A stretch of 64,000 nt of DNA from positions 62,001 to 126,000 of the forward strand of contig JAJYYH010000009.1 of NCBI GenBank assembly GCA_021801255.1, in the 5' to 3' direction. The translations under genes and the position numbers were made by a program. Numbering within the stretch: position 1 is the stretch's first letter; every line of letters starts with the position of its first letter. Positions 26,276-36,431 of this stretch are shown here, piece by piece. The notes beneath the pieces were generated by a model that worked only from the letters and a program-made list of their open reading frames with translations, was not told where the DNA came from and did no database searches. This stretch comes from Pseudomonadota bacterium. GTDB lineage: Bacteria > Pseudomonadota > Alphaproteobacteria > Acetobacterales > Acetobacteraceae.

Positions 26276-29131
26276 ATGGCAGGCGTCGATCTTCTCGCCA
26301 CCGCCTTTAGCGGCGCAAACGCGGCTTTCATCGCCGATCTCTACGCGAAATGGATCGACGACCCAAATGCCGTCGATCCGAGCTTCGCCGAACTCTTCGC
26401 CGGGCTGAACGATGAGGCGCGCGCCGTGCTTGGCGATGCGCTGGGCGCCTCGTGGGCGCCGCATCATGCCAGCTTCAGCGAACCGGAGATCGCGGCCCCG
26501 GCCCAGGTGACCGAGCCGAGTGCCGAGGATTTGCGCAAGCTGGCGCGCGACAGCCTGCGCGCCTTGATGCTGATCCGCACCTATCGGGTGCGCGGGCATC
26601 TCGAGGCCCAGCTCGACCCGCTCGGCCTGCAGGTCCCGAAACCCCATCCCGAGCTTGATCCCAAGAGCTATGGTTTTACCGAATCGGATTGGGACCGGCC
26701 GATTTTTATCGATTTCGTGCTTGGGCGTGAGAGCGCGACTTTACGCGAAATTGTCAGCATTCTCCGCGAAACCTATTGCGGGCCGATTGGCGTCGAGTTC
26801 ATGCACATCCAGGATCCTGACCAGAAATCCTGGATCCAGCGCCATATCGAAGGCGCGCCATGGCGTGCCGCGTTCACCAACGATCGGCGCGTGCGGATTC
26901 TGCGCGAACTCACCGAGGCGGAAGGTTTCGAGACTTTCTGCCAAAAGAAATATGTCGGTACCAAACGCTTCGGCCTCGAAGGCGGCGAGGCGATGATCCC
27001 GGCGCTACACACCATTATCGCAACCTCCGCGGCGCACGGGGTCAACGAGATGGTGATCGGGATGCCGCATCGTGGCCGGCTCAATACCCTCGTCAACGTG
27101 GTAAAAAAACCCTTCACCGCGGTGTTCAGTGAGTTCAGCGGCGCGAGTTCGAACCCCGAGGATGTGCAGGGCGCGGGTGATGTGAAATATCATCTCGGCA
27201 CCTCGGCTGATCTCGATATTGACGGGCGAGCGGTGCATCTCTCTCTACAGCCCAATCCCTCGCATCTCGAAGCGGTTGATCCGGTGGTGGTCGGAAAAGT
27301 GCGGGCGCGCCAGGATATGGCCGGCGATACCCGCAAGCGGCGCTCGGTGATGTGCATCATGATCCATGGTGACGCGGCCTTCGCCGGCCAGGGTCTGGTC
27401 TATGAAACGCTCGCCATGAGCCAGCTCATCGGCTATCGCACTGGTGGCACGGTGCATGTCGTGGTCAACAACCAGATCGGCTTCACAACGCTGCCGGCGC
27501 ATGCCTATTCCGGGCTCTATTGCACCGATATTGCGAAATCGGTGCAGGCGCCGATCCTCCATGTCAATGGCGACGACGCGGAGGCGGTGGTGTTCTGCGC
27601 CGATCTCGCCGCACAATTCCGTCACGAATTCGGCGTCGATATCGTGCTCGACATCGTCTGCTATCGCCGCCACGGCCATAACGAGGCGGACGAGCCGGCG
27701 TTTACCCAGCCGCTGATGTACAAGGCTATCCGCGCGCAGAAAACCACCCGCACACTCTATGCCGAGCGCCTGGTGCGCCAAGGCGTGATCGCGGCGGAGG
27801 CGGCACAAGCAATGGCCGACCAATTCACCGCGACCCTTGATGCGGCGCAGGCGGCGGCACAATCCTTCAAGCCCAACAAGGCGGATTGGCTGGAGGGCCA
27901 CTGGTCGGGCCTCAAGCAAGGCGACGAACAGGAGGAGTGGATTGACGAAGCGACCGCGGTCTCCGCGGCAACATTGCGCGAGGTCGGCCTTGCACTGGCG
28001 CATGTGCCGGAAAATTTTGATCTCAATCCGAAAATCGCCCGCCAGTTGGACGCCAAGCGCGAGATGACCGAAAGCGGCCAGGGTTTCGACTGGTCAACCA
28101 GCGAGGCCTTGGCGTTTGGCACGCTCCTGTTGGAGGGCCATCGGGTGCGGCTCTCCGGCGAGGATTGTCAGCGCGGTACCTTCAGCCAGCGCCACGCCGT
28201 ACTGATCGACCAGACCAGCCAGAATGAATATGTCCCGCTCAACAATATCAGACAAGATCAAGTAAAAATCGAAATCTACAACTCTCTTCTGTCGGAAGCC
28301 GGGGTGCTCGGCTTTGAATATGGCTATTCGGTCGCAGATCCATACACCCTGGTTTTGTGGGAAGCGCAGTTCGGTGATTTCGCCAATGGCGCACAGGTTA
28401 TCATCGACCAGTTCCTGGCATCGGGCGAAACTAAATGGCTGCGCATGTCCGGCCTCGTGCTGCTGCTGCCGCATGGCTATGAGGGGCAGGGACCGGAGCA
28501 CTCCTCGGCGCGGCTGGAGCGCTATCTGCAACTTTGTGCCGAGCGCAACATGCAGGTTTGCAACCTTACCACGCCAGCGAATTATTTTCACGCGCTGCGG
28601 CGCCAGCTCAAGCGCAATTTCCGTAAGCCCCTCGTGTTGATGACGCCGAAATCGCTGCTGCGTCACAAGCTCGCGGTCTCGTTCGCTTCCGAGATGACCA
28701 ATGGCAGCGCCTTCCGCACCGTCATCCCGGAGATCGATACGCTCGTACCAGCCGAGAAAATTCGCCGTGTCGTGCTGTGCAGCGGCAAGGTCTATTATGA
28801 TCTTTTGGCTGAACGGCGCGAACAGAAGAGAGAGGATGTCGCGATCCTCCGTCTCGAGCAGCTCTACCCTTTCCCCAAGCTTAGTTTGCCGAAACTGCTC
28901 GCACCCTATCGCAATGCCGAGATCGTCTGGTGCCAAGAGGAGCCCGCCAACATGGGTGCTTGGTGCTATGTTGATCGCCGGATCGAGTGTGTGCTCGGCG
29001 AAATTAAGGTAAAAGCCAAACGACCGCGCTATGTCGGGCGCGAGGAGGCGGCGAGCCCGGCAACCGGATCAGCGAAAATGCATGCCGCGCAGCAGGCCGC
29101 CTTGGTGCGTGCGGCGTTGGCGATAGATTAA
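26276..29131 (+). CDS. sucA: 2-oxoglutarate dehydrogenase E1 component
   Basis: 951 residues, full length. The N-terminal [13 protein letters not shown] is the E2-docking helix region of E1o. ThDP/Mg motifs follow: [48 protein letters not shown], and [17 protein letters not shown]. The C-terminal transketolase-like half has [19 protein letters not shown]. It decarboxylates 2-oxoglutarate and passes the succinyl group to lipoyl-SucB. A 121-bp gap after sucD may hold an internal promoter; part of the mdh-lpdA operon. Confidence 0.97.
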   Translation: MAGVDLLATAFSGANAAFIADLYAKWIDDPNAVDPSFAELFAGLNDEARAVLGDALGASWAPHHASFSEPEIAAPAQVTEPSAEDLRKLARDSLRALMLIRTYRVRGHLEAQLDPLGLQVPKPHPELDPKSYGFTESDWDRPIFIDFVLGRESATLREIVSILRETYCGPIGVEFMHIQDPDQKSWIQRHIEGAPWRAAFTNDRRVRILRELTEAEGFETFCQKKYVGTKRFGLEGGEAMIPALHTIIATSAAHGVNEMVIGMPHRGRLNTLVNVVKKPFTAVFSEFSGASSNPEDVQGAGDVKYHLGTSADLDIDGRAVHLSLQPNPSHLEAVDPVVVGKVRARQDMAGDTRKRRSVMCIMIHGDAAFAGQGLVYETLAMSQLIGYRTGGTVHVVVNNQIGFTTLPAHAYSGLYCTDIAKSVQAPILHVNGDDAEAVVFCADLAAQFRHEFGVDIVLDIVCYRRHGHNEADEPAFTQPLMYKAIRAQKTTRTLYAERLVRQGVIAAEAAQAMADQFTATLDAAQAAAQSFKPNKADWLEGHWSGLKQGDEQEEWIDEATAVSAATLREVGLALAHVPENFDLNPKIARQLDAKREMTESGQGFDWSTSEALAFGTLLLEGHRVRLSGEDCQRGTFSQRHAVLIDQTSQNEYVPLNNIRQDQVKIEIYNSLLSEAGVLGFEYGYSVADPYTLVLWEAQFGDFANGAQVIIDQFLASGETKWLRMSGLVLLLPHGYEGQGPEHSSARLERYLQLCAERNMQVCNLTTPANYFHALRRQLKRNFRKPLVLMTPKSLLRHKLAVSFASEMTNGSAFRTVIPEIDTLVPAEKIRRVVLCSGKVYYDLLAERREQKREDVAILRLEQLYPFPKLSLPKLLAPYRNAEIVWCQEEPANMGAWCYVDRRIECVLGEIKVKAKRPRYVGREEAASPATGSAKMHAAQQAALVRAALAID

Positions 29132-29153
29132 CCTTTTCATTCAGGAAGCGGTG

Positions 29154-30395
29154 ATGCCGACCGAAATCAAGGTGCCCCAGCTTGGCGAAAGCGTCACGAC
29201 GGCGACGGTCGCGCGCTGGCTGAAAAAACCAGGCGAGACCGTGGTGGCGGATACGCCGCTGGTGGAACTGGAGACCGATAAGGTGACCGTCGAGGTCAAT
29301 GCGCCAGACGCCGGCGTGCTCACCGAAATCATCGCGGCGGAGGGCGCTGAGGTGGAAGTGGGCGCGGTGCTAGCCGTGCTCGACGCGGATGCCGCGCGCG
29401 GCGACGCGCCGGCGGCGATGCCACGCGGCGGGGTTAATCCACCGCCGCGGCCCTCCGGCCCGGTTTCCCGCCCGGCAACCCCCCCTTCGGATATCGTGGC
29501 TCACGCACCACTGCCGGCCGCCGCCAAGCTGATGACGGAGAACCAGATAACGGCGAAGGAAGTCGGCAAAGGCGAAGGCAAGGACGGCAGAATTACCAAG
29601 GGCGACGTGCAGGCCTTCCTCGATCGCGTAAGCTCAGCTGCCTCCGGCAAGCCGGGCGCGCCCGTCGAATCGAAGGCGCCGCGCGAGGATGACCCGCGCG
29701 TTGAGCGCGTGCGCATGACGCGTCTCCGTCGCACCATCGCCGCCCGCCTCAAGGAAGCGCAGAACACAGCCGCCATGCTTACCACCTTCAACGAGGTGGA
29801 TCTCACCGCGGTGATCGCGCTCCGCAACGAATACCGTGACGTTTTCGAAAAGAAGCATAACGGCGCGCGGCTCGGCTTCATGTCGTTTTTTGTCAAGGCG
29901 TGCGTCACCGCACTCAGGGAATTCCCCGCGGTCAACGCCGAGATCGACGGCGAGGATATTCTTTATAAAAATTTCGTCCATATGGGGATCGCGGTCGGCG
30001 GGCCAAACGGCCTCGTCGTGCCGGTGATCCGTGATGCTGATCAGATGGGTTTCGCCGCGATCGAGCTGGCGATTGCTGATTTCGGCAAGCGCGCGCGCGA
30101 AGGCACGCTCAAGCTCAATGAGCTTGCCGGCGGTACATTCAGTATTACCAATGGCGGCATCTATGGGTCGCTGTTGTCCACGCCGATCCTCAACCCCCCT
30201 CAATCCGCGATCCTCGGCATGCACAAGATCCAGGAGCGGCCCATTGCTGTCGCCGGCAAAGTGGAAATCCGGCCGATGATGTATTTAGCCGTGTCCTATG
30301 ATCACCGCATCGTCGATGGCAGAGAGGCGGTTTCGTTCCTTGTTCGTGTCAAGGAAGGCATCGAGGATCCGCGCCGCCTTTTGCTGGATCTTTAA
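29154..30395 (+). CDS. sucB: Dihydrolipoamide succinyltransferase (E2 of 2-oxoglutarate dehydrogenase)
   Basis: 413 residues from the ATG at 29154, with AGGAAG upstream; a GTG one codon earlier is in frame. One lipoyl domain at 2-76 with the lipoylated Lys43 in ETDKVTVEV, a peripheral-subunit-binding domain near 120-155 ([15 protein letters not shown]), and the catalytic domain with [13 protein letters not shown] near the end. It is the one lipoyl acceptor encoded in the window, so it is a plausible client of the ligase at 271. Confidence 0.97.
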   Translation: MPTEIKVPQLGESVTTATVARWLKKPGETVVADTPLVELETDKVTVEVNAPDAGVLTEIIAAEGAEVEVGAVLAVLDADAARGDAPAAMPRGGVNPPPRPSGPVSRPATPPSDIVAHAPLPAAAKLMTENQITAKEVGKGEGKDGRITKGDVQAFLDRVSSAASGKPGAPVESKAPREDDPRVERVRMTRLRRTIAARLKEAQNTAAMLTTFNEVDLTAVIALRNEYRDVFEKKHNGARLGFMSFFVKACVTALREFPAVNAEIDGEDILYKNFVHMGIAVGGPNGLVVPVIRDADQMGFAAIELAIADFGKRAREGTLKLNELAGGTFSITNGGIYGSLLSTPILNPPQSAILGMHKIQERPIAVAGKVEIRPMMYLAVSYDHRIVDGREAVSFLVRVKEGIEDPRRLLLDL

Positions 30396-30399
30396 GCCG

Positions 30400-31791
30400 A
30401 TGGCTGAGAATTTTGACGTTATCATTATCGGAGCTGGGCCCGGGGGCTATGTTTGCGCGCTGCGCGCGGCACAACTCGGGATGAAAGTCGCCTGCGTCGA
30501 AAGACGCGCGACCCTGGGTGGCACCTGCCTCAACGTCGGTTGTATTCCTTCCAAGGCGCTGCTGCACTCTTCGGAGAATTTTTATGCCGCCTCGCGCACA
30601 CTCGCCGATCATGGCGTTGTGGTGGGCGGCGTAAAACTCGATCTCGCGCGGATGATGGCGCGCAAGGACGAGGTGGTCGGCGCCAATGTCAAGGGTGTCG
30701 AATTTCTTTTCAAAAAAAACAAAATCACCTGGCTCAAGGGTTCGGCGCGCATTCTGCGCGCCGGCGTGGTAAGCGTCGACGGCGCGGAATACGCGGCGAA
30801 GCACATCGTCATCGCCACCGGCAGCGAGAGCATGCCGCTGCCGGGTGTCGAGGTCGATGAAAAGCACATTGTGAGTTCGACCGGCGGGCTGGAATTGAGC
30901 GCCGTTCCCCAACATCTCGTGGTCATCGGCGGTGGTTATATTGGGCTCGAACTCGGCAGCGTTTGGCTGCGGCTCGGCGCCGCGGTCACGGTCGTCGAGT
31001 TCTGCGACCGCCTGGTGCCAACGATGGATCAGGAAATCGCCAAAACCTTCGAGCGTATCCTCACGAAGCAGGGCATGAAGTTCCGCCTCAACACCAAAGT
31101 AACCGGTGCGCGCGTGGACAAAACTGGCGTGACGCTGGCGCTCGCGCCAGTCACGGGCGGCGATGGCGCGGAACTCAAGACGGATGTCGTGCTGCTCGCC
31201 ATCGGCCGGCGTGCCTACACCGAGGGGCTTGGCCTTGACGAAATTGGCGTCGATCGCGATGAGCGCGGGCGCATCAAAACCGATGCGCATTACGCCACTT
31301 CGGTTGCCGGCATCCATGCCATCGGCGATGTCATTACGGGACCGATGCTCGCGCACAAGGCAGAGGAAGAAGGCGTGGCACTCGCCGAAAACCTCGTCGG
31401 CCAGGCCGGACATGTGAATTACGGCGCCATCCCCGGCGTCGTTTACACCTGGCCCGAAGTCGCCGCCGTCGGCAAAACCGAGGAGGAATTGAAAAGCGCC
31501 GGGACAAAATATCGCGTTGGCAAATTCCCCTTCACCGCCAACGGGCGGGCGCGCGCCATGGGCGAAACCGAGGGGTTCGTCAAACTTTTGGCCGAGGAAA
31601 AAAGCGACCGCCTGCTCGGCGCGCATATCATCGGCCCCGACGCCGGGGCCCTCATCGCCGAACTCGTCACCGCGATCGAGTTCGGTGCGAGTGCCGAGGA
31701 TGTCGCGCGCACCTCGCACGCGCACCCCAGCCTTTCGGAAGCGGTGATGGAGGCGGCGCTGGCGCTGGCCGGCCGGGCGCTCCATATCTGA
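30400..31791 (+). CDS. lpdA: Dihydrolipoamide dehydrogenase (E3)
   Basis: 463 residues; ATG at 30400, 4 nt after the sucB stop. FAD loop VIIIGAGPGGYVCALRAAQ, redox pair Cys43/Cys48 in GGTCLNVGCIPSK, NAD loop VVIGGGYIGLELGS, and the dimer-interface His-Glu segment in RTSHAHPSLSEAV. It reoxidises dihydrolipoamide. The open frame extends upstream into sucB, but the start after the stop gives the normal N-terminus. Last gene of the TCA operon. Confidence 0.97.
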   Translation: MAENFDVIIIGAGPGGYVCALRAAQLGMKVACVERRATLGGTCLNVGCIPSKALLHSSENFYAASRTLADHGVVVGGVKLDLARMMARKDEVVGANVKGVEFLFKKNKITWLKGSARILRAGVVSVDGAEYAAKHIVIATGSESMPLPGVEVDEKHIVSSTGGLELSAVPQHLVVIGGGYIGLELGSVWLRLGAAVTVVEFCDRLVPTMDQEIAKTFERILTKQGMKFRLNTKVTGARVDKTGVTLALAPVTGGDGAELKTDVVLLAIGRRAYTEGLGLDEIGVDRDERGRIKTDAHYATSVAGIHAIGDVITGPMLAHKAEEEGVALAENLVGQAGHVNYGAIPGVVYTWPEVAAVGKTEEELKSAGTKYRVGKFPFTANGRARAMGETEGFVKLLAEEKSDRLLGAHIIGPDAGALIAELVTAIEFGASAEDVARTSHAHPSLSEAVMEAALALAGRALHI

Positions 31792-31802
31792 CGCGGGTTT
31801 AA

Positions 31803-31860
31803 GGCAAGGAAGGCTGGGCTCTGCCCAGACCCGCCCGGGGCCGAGCCCCTGGACCTCATT
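31803..31860. repeat. GC-rich palindromic intergenic repeat
   Basis: CTGGGCTCTGCCCAG and CGGGGCCGAGCCCCTGG form two adjacent hairpins similar in design to 6594-6640. They sit between the lpdA stop and pdxA and could terminate the TCA operon. They leave almost no room for a pdxA promoter. Confidence 0.7.
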
Positions 31861-31863
31861 CCG

Positions 31864-32838
31864 ATGACGCCGCTCGCCCTCACCATGGGTGATCCGGCGG
31901 GAATCGGCGGCGAAATCGCGGTCAGCGCGTGGCACAGTTTACGTCAGTCCGGGCCAGTTTTTTTTCTGCTTGACGATCCCGCGCGGCTCGCCGGCACCGT
32001 CCCTCTGCGAATAATCGCTGAACCCGAGGAGGCAAAGGCCGATTTCGCCTCCGCCCTCCCGATTCTCCCCATTTCGCTCAGAGCCCCCGCGCGGCCGGGA
32101 AGGCCCGATCCCGCCCATGCGCCCGCCGTCATCAAGGCGATCGAGCGCGCGGTGGCGTTGGCCCTCGCTGGACGGGTCGCGGGCGTCGTGACGAACCCGA
32201 TCAGCAAGGTGACGCTCCATCGCGCGGGGTTCGCCCATCCCGGCCATACCGAATTTCTCGCCGCCCTCACCGGCGTGGCACACCCGGTGATGATGCTCGC
32301 CGCGCCCGCGCTCCGGGTGGTGCCGGTCACGGTGCATGTCGCGCTTCGTGCTGCAATCGAGGCGCTGAGCCTGGAGGCGATCGTCGCCGCCGGACGTATC
32401 ACCGCCGTCGCCTTGCTGCGGGATTTCGCTATTGCCGCGCCGCGTCTCGCCATCGCCGGGCTCAACCCCCACGCCGGCGAGGAGGGGACGATGGGGACCG
32501 AGGAAGAAACCATCATCGCCCCGGCGATTGCCGCGCTCCGCGCCGAGGGCATCGCGGTTTTCGGCCCCCTCTCGCCCGATACCATGTTCACGGAGACCGC
32601 GCGCGCGCGCTATGATGCGGCGCTCTGCATGTATCACGATCAGGCGTTGATCCCGTTGAAGACACTCGACATGACACATGGGGTGAATGTGACGCTCGGC
32701 CTGCCGATCGTGCGCACCTCGCCCGACCATGGCACGGCGTTCGACATCGCGGGGCAGGGTGTGGCCGACCCGCGGAGCCTGATCGCGGCGCTGCGGCTCG
32801 CGGCCAGCATCGCCGCCAACCGCGCGAGGACGCCATGA
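31864..32838 (+). CDS. pdxA: 4-hydroxythreonine-4-phosphate dehydrogenase
   Basis: 324 residues. [15 protein letters not shown] at the N-terminus, the metal-binding [13 protein letters not shown] and [15 protein letters not shown], and [22 protein letters not shown] at the C-terminus. It oxidises 4-phosphohydroxy-L-threonine in pyridoxal phosphate synthesis. Overlaps pdxJ by ATGA. No clear ribosome site before the ATG; an in-frame alternative start was not found. Confidence 0.96.
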   Translation: MTPLALTMGDPAGIGGEIAVSAWHSLRQSGPVFFLLDDPARLAGTVPLRIIAEPEEAKADFASALPILPISLRAPARPGRPDPAHAPAVIKAIERAVALALAGRVAGVVTNPISKVTLHRAGFAHPGHTEFLAALTGVAHPVMMLAAPALRVVPVTVHVALRAAIEALSLEAIVAAGRITAVALLRDFAIAAPRLAIAGLNPHAGEEGTMGTEEETIIAPAIAALRAEGIAVFGPLSPDTMFTETARARYDAALCMYHDQALIPLKTLDMTHGVNVTLGLPIVRTSPDHGTAFDIAGQGVADPRSLIAALRLAASIAANRARTP

Positions 32839-33551
32839 GGCCGATCCGGCTCGGCGTCAACATCGATCACGTGGCAACCCTCCGCAACGCCCGCGGCGGC
32901 GCGCATCCCGACCCGCTGGCCGCCGCCCGCCTCGCGCTCGCCGCCGGGGCAGACGGCATCACCGCGCATCTGCGCGAGGATCGCCGCCACATCAGGGACG
33001 AGGACATGCGCCGCCTCAAGACCGAGATCGCCGCGCCGCTGAACATGGAAATGGCGGCGACCGAGGAGATGGTGGCGATTGCCTGCATGCTCCGCCCGCA
33101 CGCCGCCTGCCTGGTGCCGGAGCGGCGCGAGGAGGTGACGACCGAGGGCGGGCTTGATGTCGCGGGCCAGGTCGAGGTGCTCGCCCCCAGGGTCGCGGCG
33201 CTCAAGGCCGCCGGCATCCGGGTTTCGCTGTTCATCGATCCCGACCCCCGGCAATTGCAGGCGGCCAGGGTGGTCGGCGCGCCGGTGGTGGAATTGCACA
33301 CGGGGGCCTATGCCGAAGGGCGGCCGGGGGAATTGGCGCGGCTTCAGGCAGCGGCGGCGATGACCGCGGCGCTCGGGTTGGAGTGCCATGCCGGGCACGG
33401 GCTGACCTTTGAGAATGTCGGCCCGGTGGCGACGCTGCCGCAGGTGATGGAGCTGAATATCGGCCATTTCCTGGTGGCCGAAGCGATTTTCTCTGGCCTG
33501 AGCCACGTGGTGCGCGAGATGCGGGTGCGCATGGCCGCCGCCCGAACCTGA
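32835..33551 (+). CDS. pdxJ: Pyridoxine 5'-phosphate synthase
   Basis: 238 residues. [17 protein letters not shown] at the N-terminus, [35 protein letters not shown], and [13 protein letters not shown] are PdxJ signatures of the TIM-barrel enzyme. It condenses the PdxA product with deoxyxylulose 5-phosphate. Translationally coupled to pdxA. Downstream at 33575-33640 there are three short direct repeats of ACCGAAGCGAC, of no known role. Confidence 0.97.
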   Translation: MRPIRLGVNIDHVATLRNARGGAHPDPLAAARLALAAGADGITAHLREDRRHIRDEDMRRLKTEIAAPLNMEMAATEEMVAIACMLRPHAACLVPERREEVTTEGGLDVAGQVEVLAPRVAALKAAGIRVSLFIDPDPRQLQAARVVGAPVVELHTGAYAEGRPGELARLQAAAAMTAALGLECHAGHGLTFENVGPVATLPQVMELNIGHFLVAEAIFSGLSHVVREMRVRMAAART

Positions 33552-33686
33552 TCCATCCGCGCGGGCTTGCGCGTCGCGACAGCCCTTACCGAAGAGAGGG
33601 CCTCACCGAAGCGACGACCCCACCGAAGCGACGGCGAATTTCCTGGTGAACCGCTGCCGGCTTTTCCAATGGGGCGAAGAACACGA

Positions 33687-34079
33687 TCAGGCGCTCCGGC
33701 CGCTGCGCGAGGGCGGCAGACCGTTCGTGGCCAAATGGTCGGCATCCGCCTGATCGGTCTCCACGCGGCTTGCCCAGGCGCGCAGCCAGAGGGCGCGGGC
33801 GTGCAGGTGGGCGACGCCGGTGGTGAGTTTGCCGAGTTCACCGCGGTAGATGGCGACGCTCGTATCAAGTCCATGCATGGCGCCGCGCAGATCGGCCAGC
33901 GCGCTGCGCCAGGTGGCGAGCACGCTGCGCTGGTCGGCGAGGGCGCGGTCGAGGTTGGCGAGGGCGGTTTGCAGGCGGCTCCGCGGCGGCGCGGCGCGGC
34001 GGGCGGGGAAGGAAATGAGTTCGGCCGAGCAAGGGAGAGGGAGGGGCGGGGTTTGCGGCTGATCGCTGATACGGGACAT
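33687..34079 (-). CDS. Hypothetical coiled-coil protein
   Basis: 130 residues from the ATG at 34079. Residues ~35-105 are Leu/Ala/Arg-rich with heptad spacing (LQTALANLDRALADQ, LADLRGAMHGL), predicting a coiled coil. No family recognised. A GTG start at 34169 would add a hydrophobic segment, but that stretch is A+T-rich and lacks a ribosome site, so I treat it as a promoter region (TATAAG near 34152). It is convergent with pdxJ. A longer open frame on the plus strand here lacks protein-like features. Confidence 0.5.
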   Translation of the reverse strand: MSRISDQPQTPPLPLPCSAELISFPARRAAPPRSRLQTALANLDRALADQRSVLATWRSALADLRGAMHGLDTSVAIYRGELGKLTTGVAHLHARALWLRAWASRVETDQADADHLATNGLPPSRSGRSA

Positions 34080-34325
34080 TTCTTTTTCCACGACATTTGT
34101 GCTGATGATTTGGTTAATAAAACATAAAATGAGACCGATTGCCAGAGAAATCTTATAAAAAAATACCACTTGGTAGGAATATCAGCCGCGCGCCCGGACC
34201 CCGGACAATCCGATGAAGGATGTTTTGAAAGAGCCAGGGCACTGTCCTTTCCCGCGATTGCCTTGCCGCCACCTCGGTCGCCGAGATTTGACGGCGGCAG
34301 GCGGATCGCGCATTTCGTGAGGGGC

Positions 34326-35621
34326 ATGCGCGCGCTGTTCGAGATCTCGGTGATCCTGCTGCTGATCGCGCTCAACGGCGTCTTCGCCTTGAGCGAACTC
34401 GCGCTCGTTTCGGTGCGCCGGGCACGGCTCGCGGTGCTGGAGCGCAAGGGCGAGGGGCGCGCGCTGCTCGCCCGCCAACTGGCCGAGGATCCGCAGCGTT
34501 TCCTGCCGACCATTCAGGTCGGCATGACCTTGACCGGCATTCTCGCCGGGGTGTTCGGCGGCGCGCGATTGGCGAGCCGCTTTACCGCCTGGCTCGCCCC
34601 GCTGATCGGGGCGGGCCCGCTCGCCGGCGGTCTTTCCTATGTTCTGGTGGTGCTGCTGATCACCTATCTGACACTCGTGCTCGGTGAGTTGGTGCCCAAG
34701 CAGATCGCGCTCCGCTGGCCGGAGCGGACGGCGGTGCAGGTCGCCGGGCCGGTTGCCCTGCTGGCGCGGATCGGTGCGCCGGTGGTCTGGCTGCTCGGGC
34801 GCTCCTCGGCGCTGGTGCTGCGTGCCTTCGGCTTTTCCCGCCTGCCGAGCCCGGCGGTGACCGAGGAGGAACTCAAGGCGCTCCTCGTCGAGGGCACCGA
34901 GGCCGGCGTGCTGGAGACCGAGGAACGCGACATGATCGAGCGGCTGCTGCGGCTCGCCGACAAGCCGGTGCGCGCGATCATGACGCCGCGCACCGAAATC
35001 GCCTGGATCGACCGCACCGATCCGAGGCGCGACATCATCGCCACGCTCAAGGCCTCGCCGCATTCGCGCTTCGTGGTCTGCGACGGCGCGGTCGATAACG
35101 TGGTGGGCATCGTCCAGACCAAGGATATCCTCGACCGCCTGCTCGATGGCGGGGAATTCTCGCTCGCCGCGGCGCTGCGCCAGCCGATGGTCATTCCCGA
35201 TACCGTCTCGGCGCTTGATGCGCTGGCGCGGCTCAAATCCGACCCTCTCGGCATCGCCGTGGTGATGGACGAATACGGCAGTTTCGAGGGCATGGTGACG
35301 GCGACCGATCTGCTGGAGGCGATCGTCGGCGATCCCGCCGAGGCCGTCCCTGTCGCCACCGCGCATGACCAGGGCGAGGTCGAGCGCGAACTCGACGGGC
35401 TGATGCCGGTGGACGAACTCAAGGTGCAGCTCGATCTGCCCCCTCTGCCGGCCGCCGGCAGCTATCACACCCTCGCCGGCCTGGTGCTGGCGCTGCTGCG
35501 CCGGGTGCCGCAAATCGGCGATCGCATCGTCTTCGGCGGCTGGCGATTCGAGGTGCTGACGATGGATGGCCGCCGGGTCGAGCGCGTGCGGGTGAGCCGC
35601 GACCCAGTGGGCGGCACCTGA
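34326..35621 (+). CDS. CNNM/CorC-family membrane protein (hemolysin-like, CBS domains)
   Basis: 431 residues from the ATG at 34326; the GTG at 34317 is also possible. Residues 1-185 form a DUF21/CNNM transmembrane domain (ISVILLLIALNGVFALSELALVS; LVLGELVPKQIAL). A CBS pair follows at about 205-330 (RAIMTPRTEIAWIDR, VVMDEYGSFEGMVTATDLLEAI), then a CorC/HlyC transporter-associated domain. Family members act in Mg2+/Co2+ efflux; the name hemolysin is historical. The stop overlaps the dispersed repeat copy C. Confidence 0.9.
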   Translation: MRALFEISVILLLIALNGVFALSELALVSVRRARLAVLERKGEGRALLARQLAEDPQRFLPTIQVGMTLTGILAGVFGGARLASRFTAWLAPLIGAGPLAGGLSYVLVVLLITYLTLVLGELVPKQIALRWPERTAVQVAGPVALLARIGAPVVWLLGRSSALVLRAFGFSRLPSPAVTEEELKALLVEGTEAGVLETEERDMIERLLRLADKPVRAIMTPRTEIAWIDRTDPRRDIIATLKASPHSRFVVCDGAVDNVVGIVQTKDILDRLLDGGEFSLAAALRQPMVIPDTVSALDALARLKSDPLGIAVVMDEYGSFEGMVTATDLLEAIVGDPAEAVPVATAHDQGEVERELDGLMPVDELKVQLDLPPLPAAGSYHTLAGLVLALLRRVPQIGDRIVFGGWRFEVLTMDGRRVERVRVSRDPVGGT

Positions 35622-35722
35622 GAGTTTGAAAAAGAATGCCCTCTTGCCCGGAAATCGACAGAAAAACCCCAATGTTTCCAGAGGGCATTCTTGTTCAAGT
35701 TCGATTGATTTTCTGGCTCTGA
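35618..35722 (+). repeat. Dispersed ~105-bp repeat with terminator hairpin, copy C
   Basis: Reverse-oriented relative to copy B and similar over its whole length. Arms TTTGAAAAAGAATGCCCTC and GAGGGCATTCTTGTTCAA are nearly perfect inverted repeats. On the plus strand it follows the CNNM/CorC stop directly, where it would end that transcript. It also leaves only 6 bp before the phosphatase start, whose expression signals must therefore lie in the repeat or upstream. Confidence 0.85.
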
Positions 35723-35728
35723 GGGAAG

Positions 35729-36397
35729 ATGGATACGATTTTTCACGGCGATCTCGGCGCGCCGGGCGGGCGAAGGCGGGCCTGGCTCGACAGCCTGCTG
35801 ATCGATCACGCAGTCTTTCGCCTGTTTTGGAGCAATGCCGGGGTGGTGGTGCCGGGAAGACTCTATCGCTCCAACCACCCGACCCCGGCGCGGCTTGCCG
35901 CCCTGGTGCAGCGATATGGCTTGCGCACGGTGATCAATCTGCGTGGTCGCTGCGCCAATGGCTCGGATGCGCTGACGCGGGAAGCCGCGGCCTCGCTCGG
36001 CATCACCTTTATCGACGCGCCGGTGGCAAGCCGGCTGCCCCGGCGCGCCGATGTCGCGGCGCTGGTCGCGGTGTTGCGCGGCATGGCGGAGCCGGCGCTG
36101 GTGCACTGCAAATCGGGCGCCGACCGTGCCGGCTTCGCCGCCGCCATCTTTCTCATCCTGAACGGGCATCCCGTGGCCGAGGCGTTGCGCCAGCTCTCCT
36201 GGCGTTTCGGGCATTTTCGCGGCGCGCGGAGCGGCATTCTCGATGCCTTCCTGCTGCGCTACGCCGCCGAGGGCGAGGGGCGGATGGCATTTCTCGACTG
36301 GCTCGGGGCGGTCTATGATGAAGACGCGCTGGCGCATGATTTCGCCGCCCATGGCCTGGCGCATTTTGTCATGGATCGTGTGTTGCGGCGCGAGTAG
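35729..36397 (+). CDS. Dual-specificity/tyrosine phosphatase-like protein
   Basis: 222 residues. P-loop HCKSGADRAG at 126-135 with Cys127 and Arg133 gives the HCx5R motif of cysteine phosphatases. LYRSNHPTPARLAALVQRYGLRTVINLRG before it matches bacterial atypical dual-specificity phosphatases. The start lies 6 bp past repeat copy C, without a good ribosome site. It sits 34 bp before the Kdo hydroxylase gene, so a substrate in the cell envelope (a phosphorylated sugar or lipid) is conceivable but unproven. Confidence 0.82.
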   Translation: MDTIFHGDLGAPGGRRRAWLDSLLIDHAVFRLFWSNAGVVVPGRLYRSNHPTPARLAALVQRYGLRTVINLRGRCANGSDALTREAAASLGITFIDAPVASRLPRRADVAALVAVLRGMAEPALVHCKSGADRAGFAAAIFLILNGHPVAEALRQLSWRFGHFRGARSGILDAFLLRYAAEGEGRMAFLDWLGAVYDEDALAHDFAAHGLAHFVMDRVLRRE

Positions 36398-36431
36398 CGC
36401 GGGGGTTCCCGTGGAGCAAGGACGGAGGACG

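Noticed and set aside
33575-33640. Short ACCGAAGCGAC direct repeats as an operator or iteron set
   Set aside because: Only three imperfect units beyond the pdxJ stop, without symmetry or a regulator nearby.
34080-34169. N-terminal membrane segment of the coiled-coil protein
   Set aside because: The GTG start at 34169 has no ribosome site, and the stretch has promoter-like A+T content instead of coding bias.
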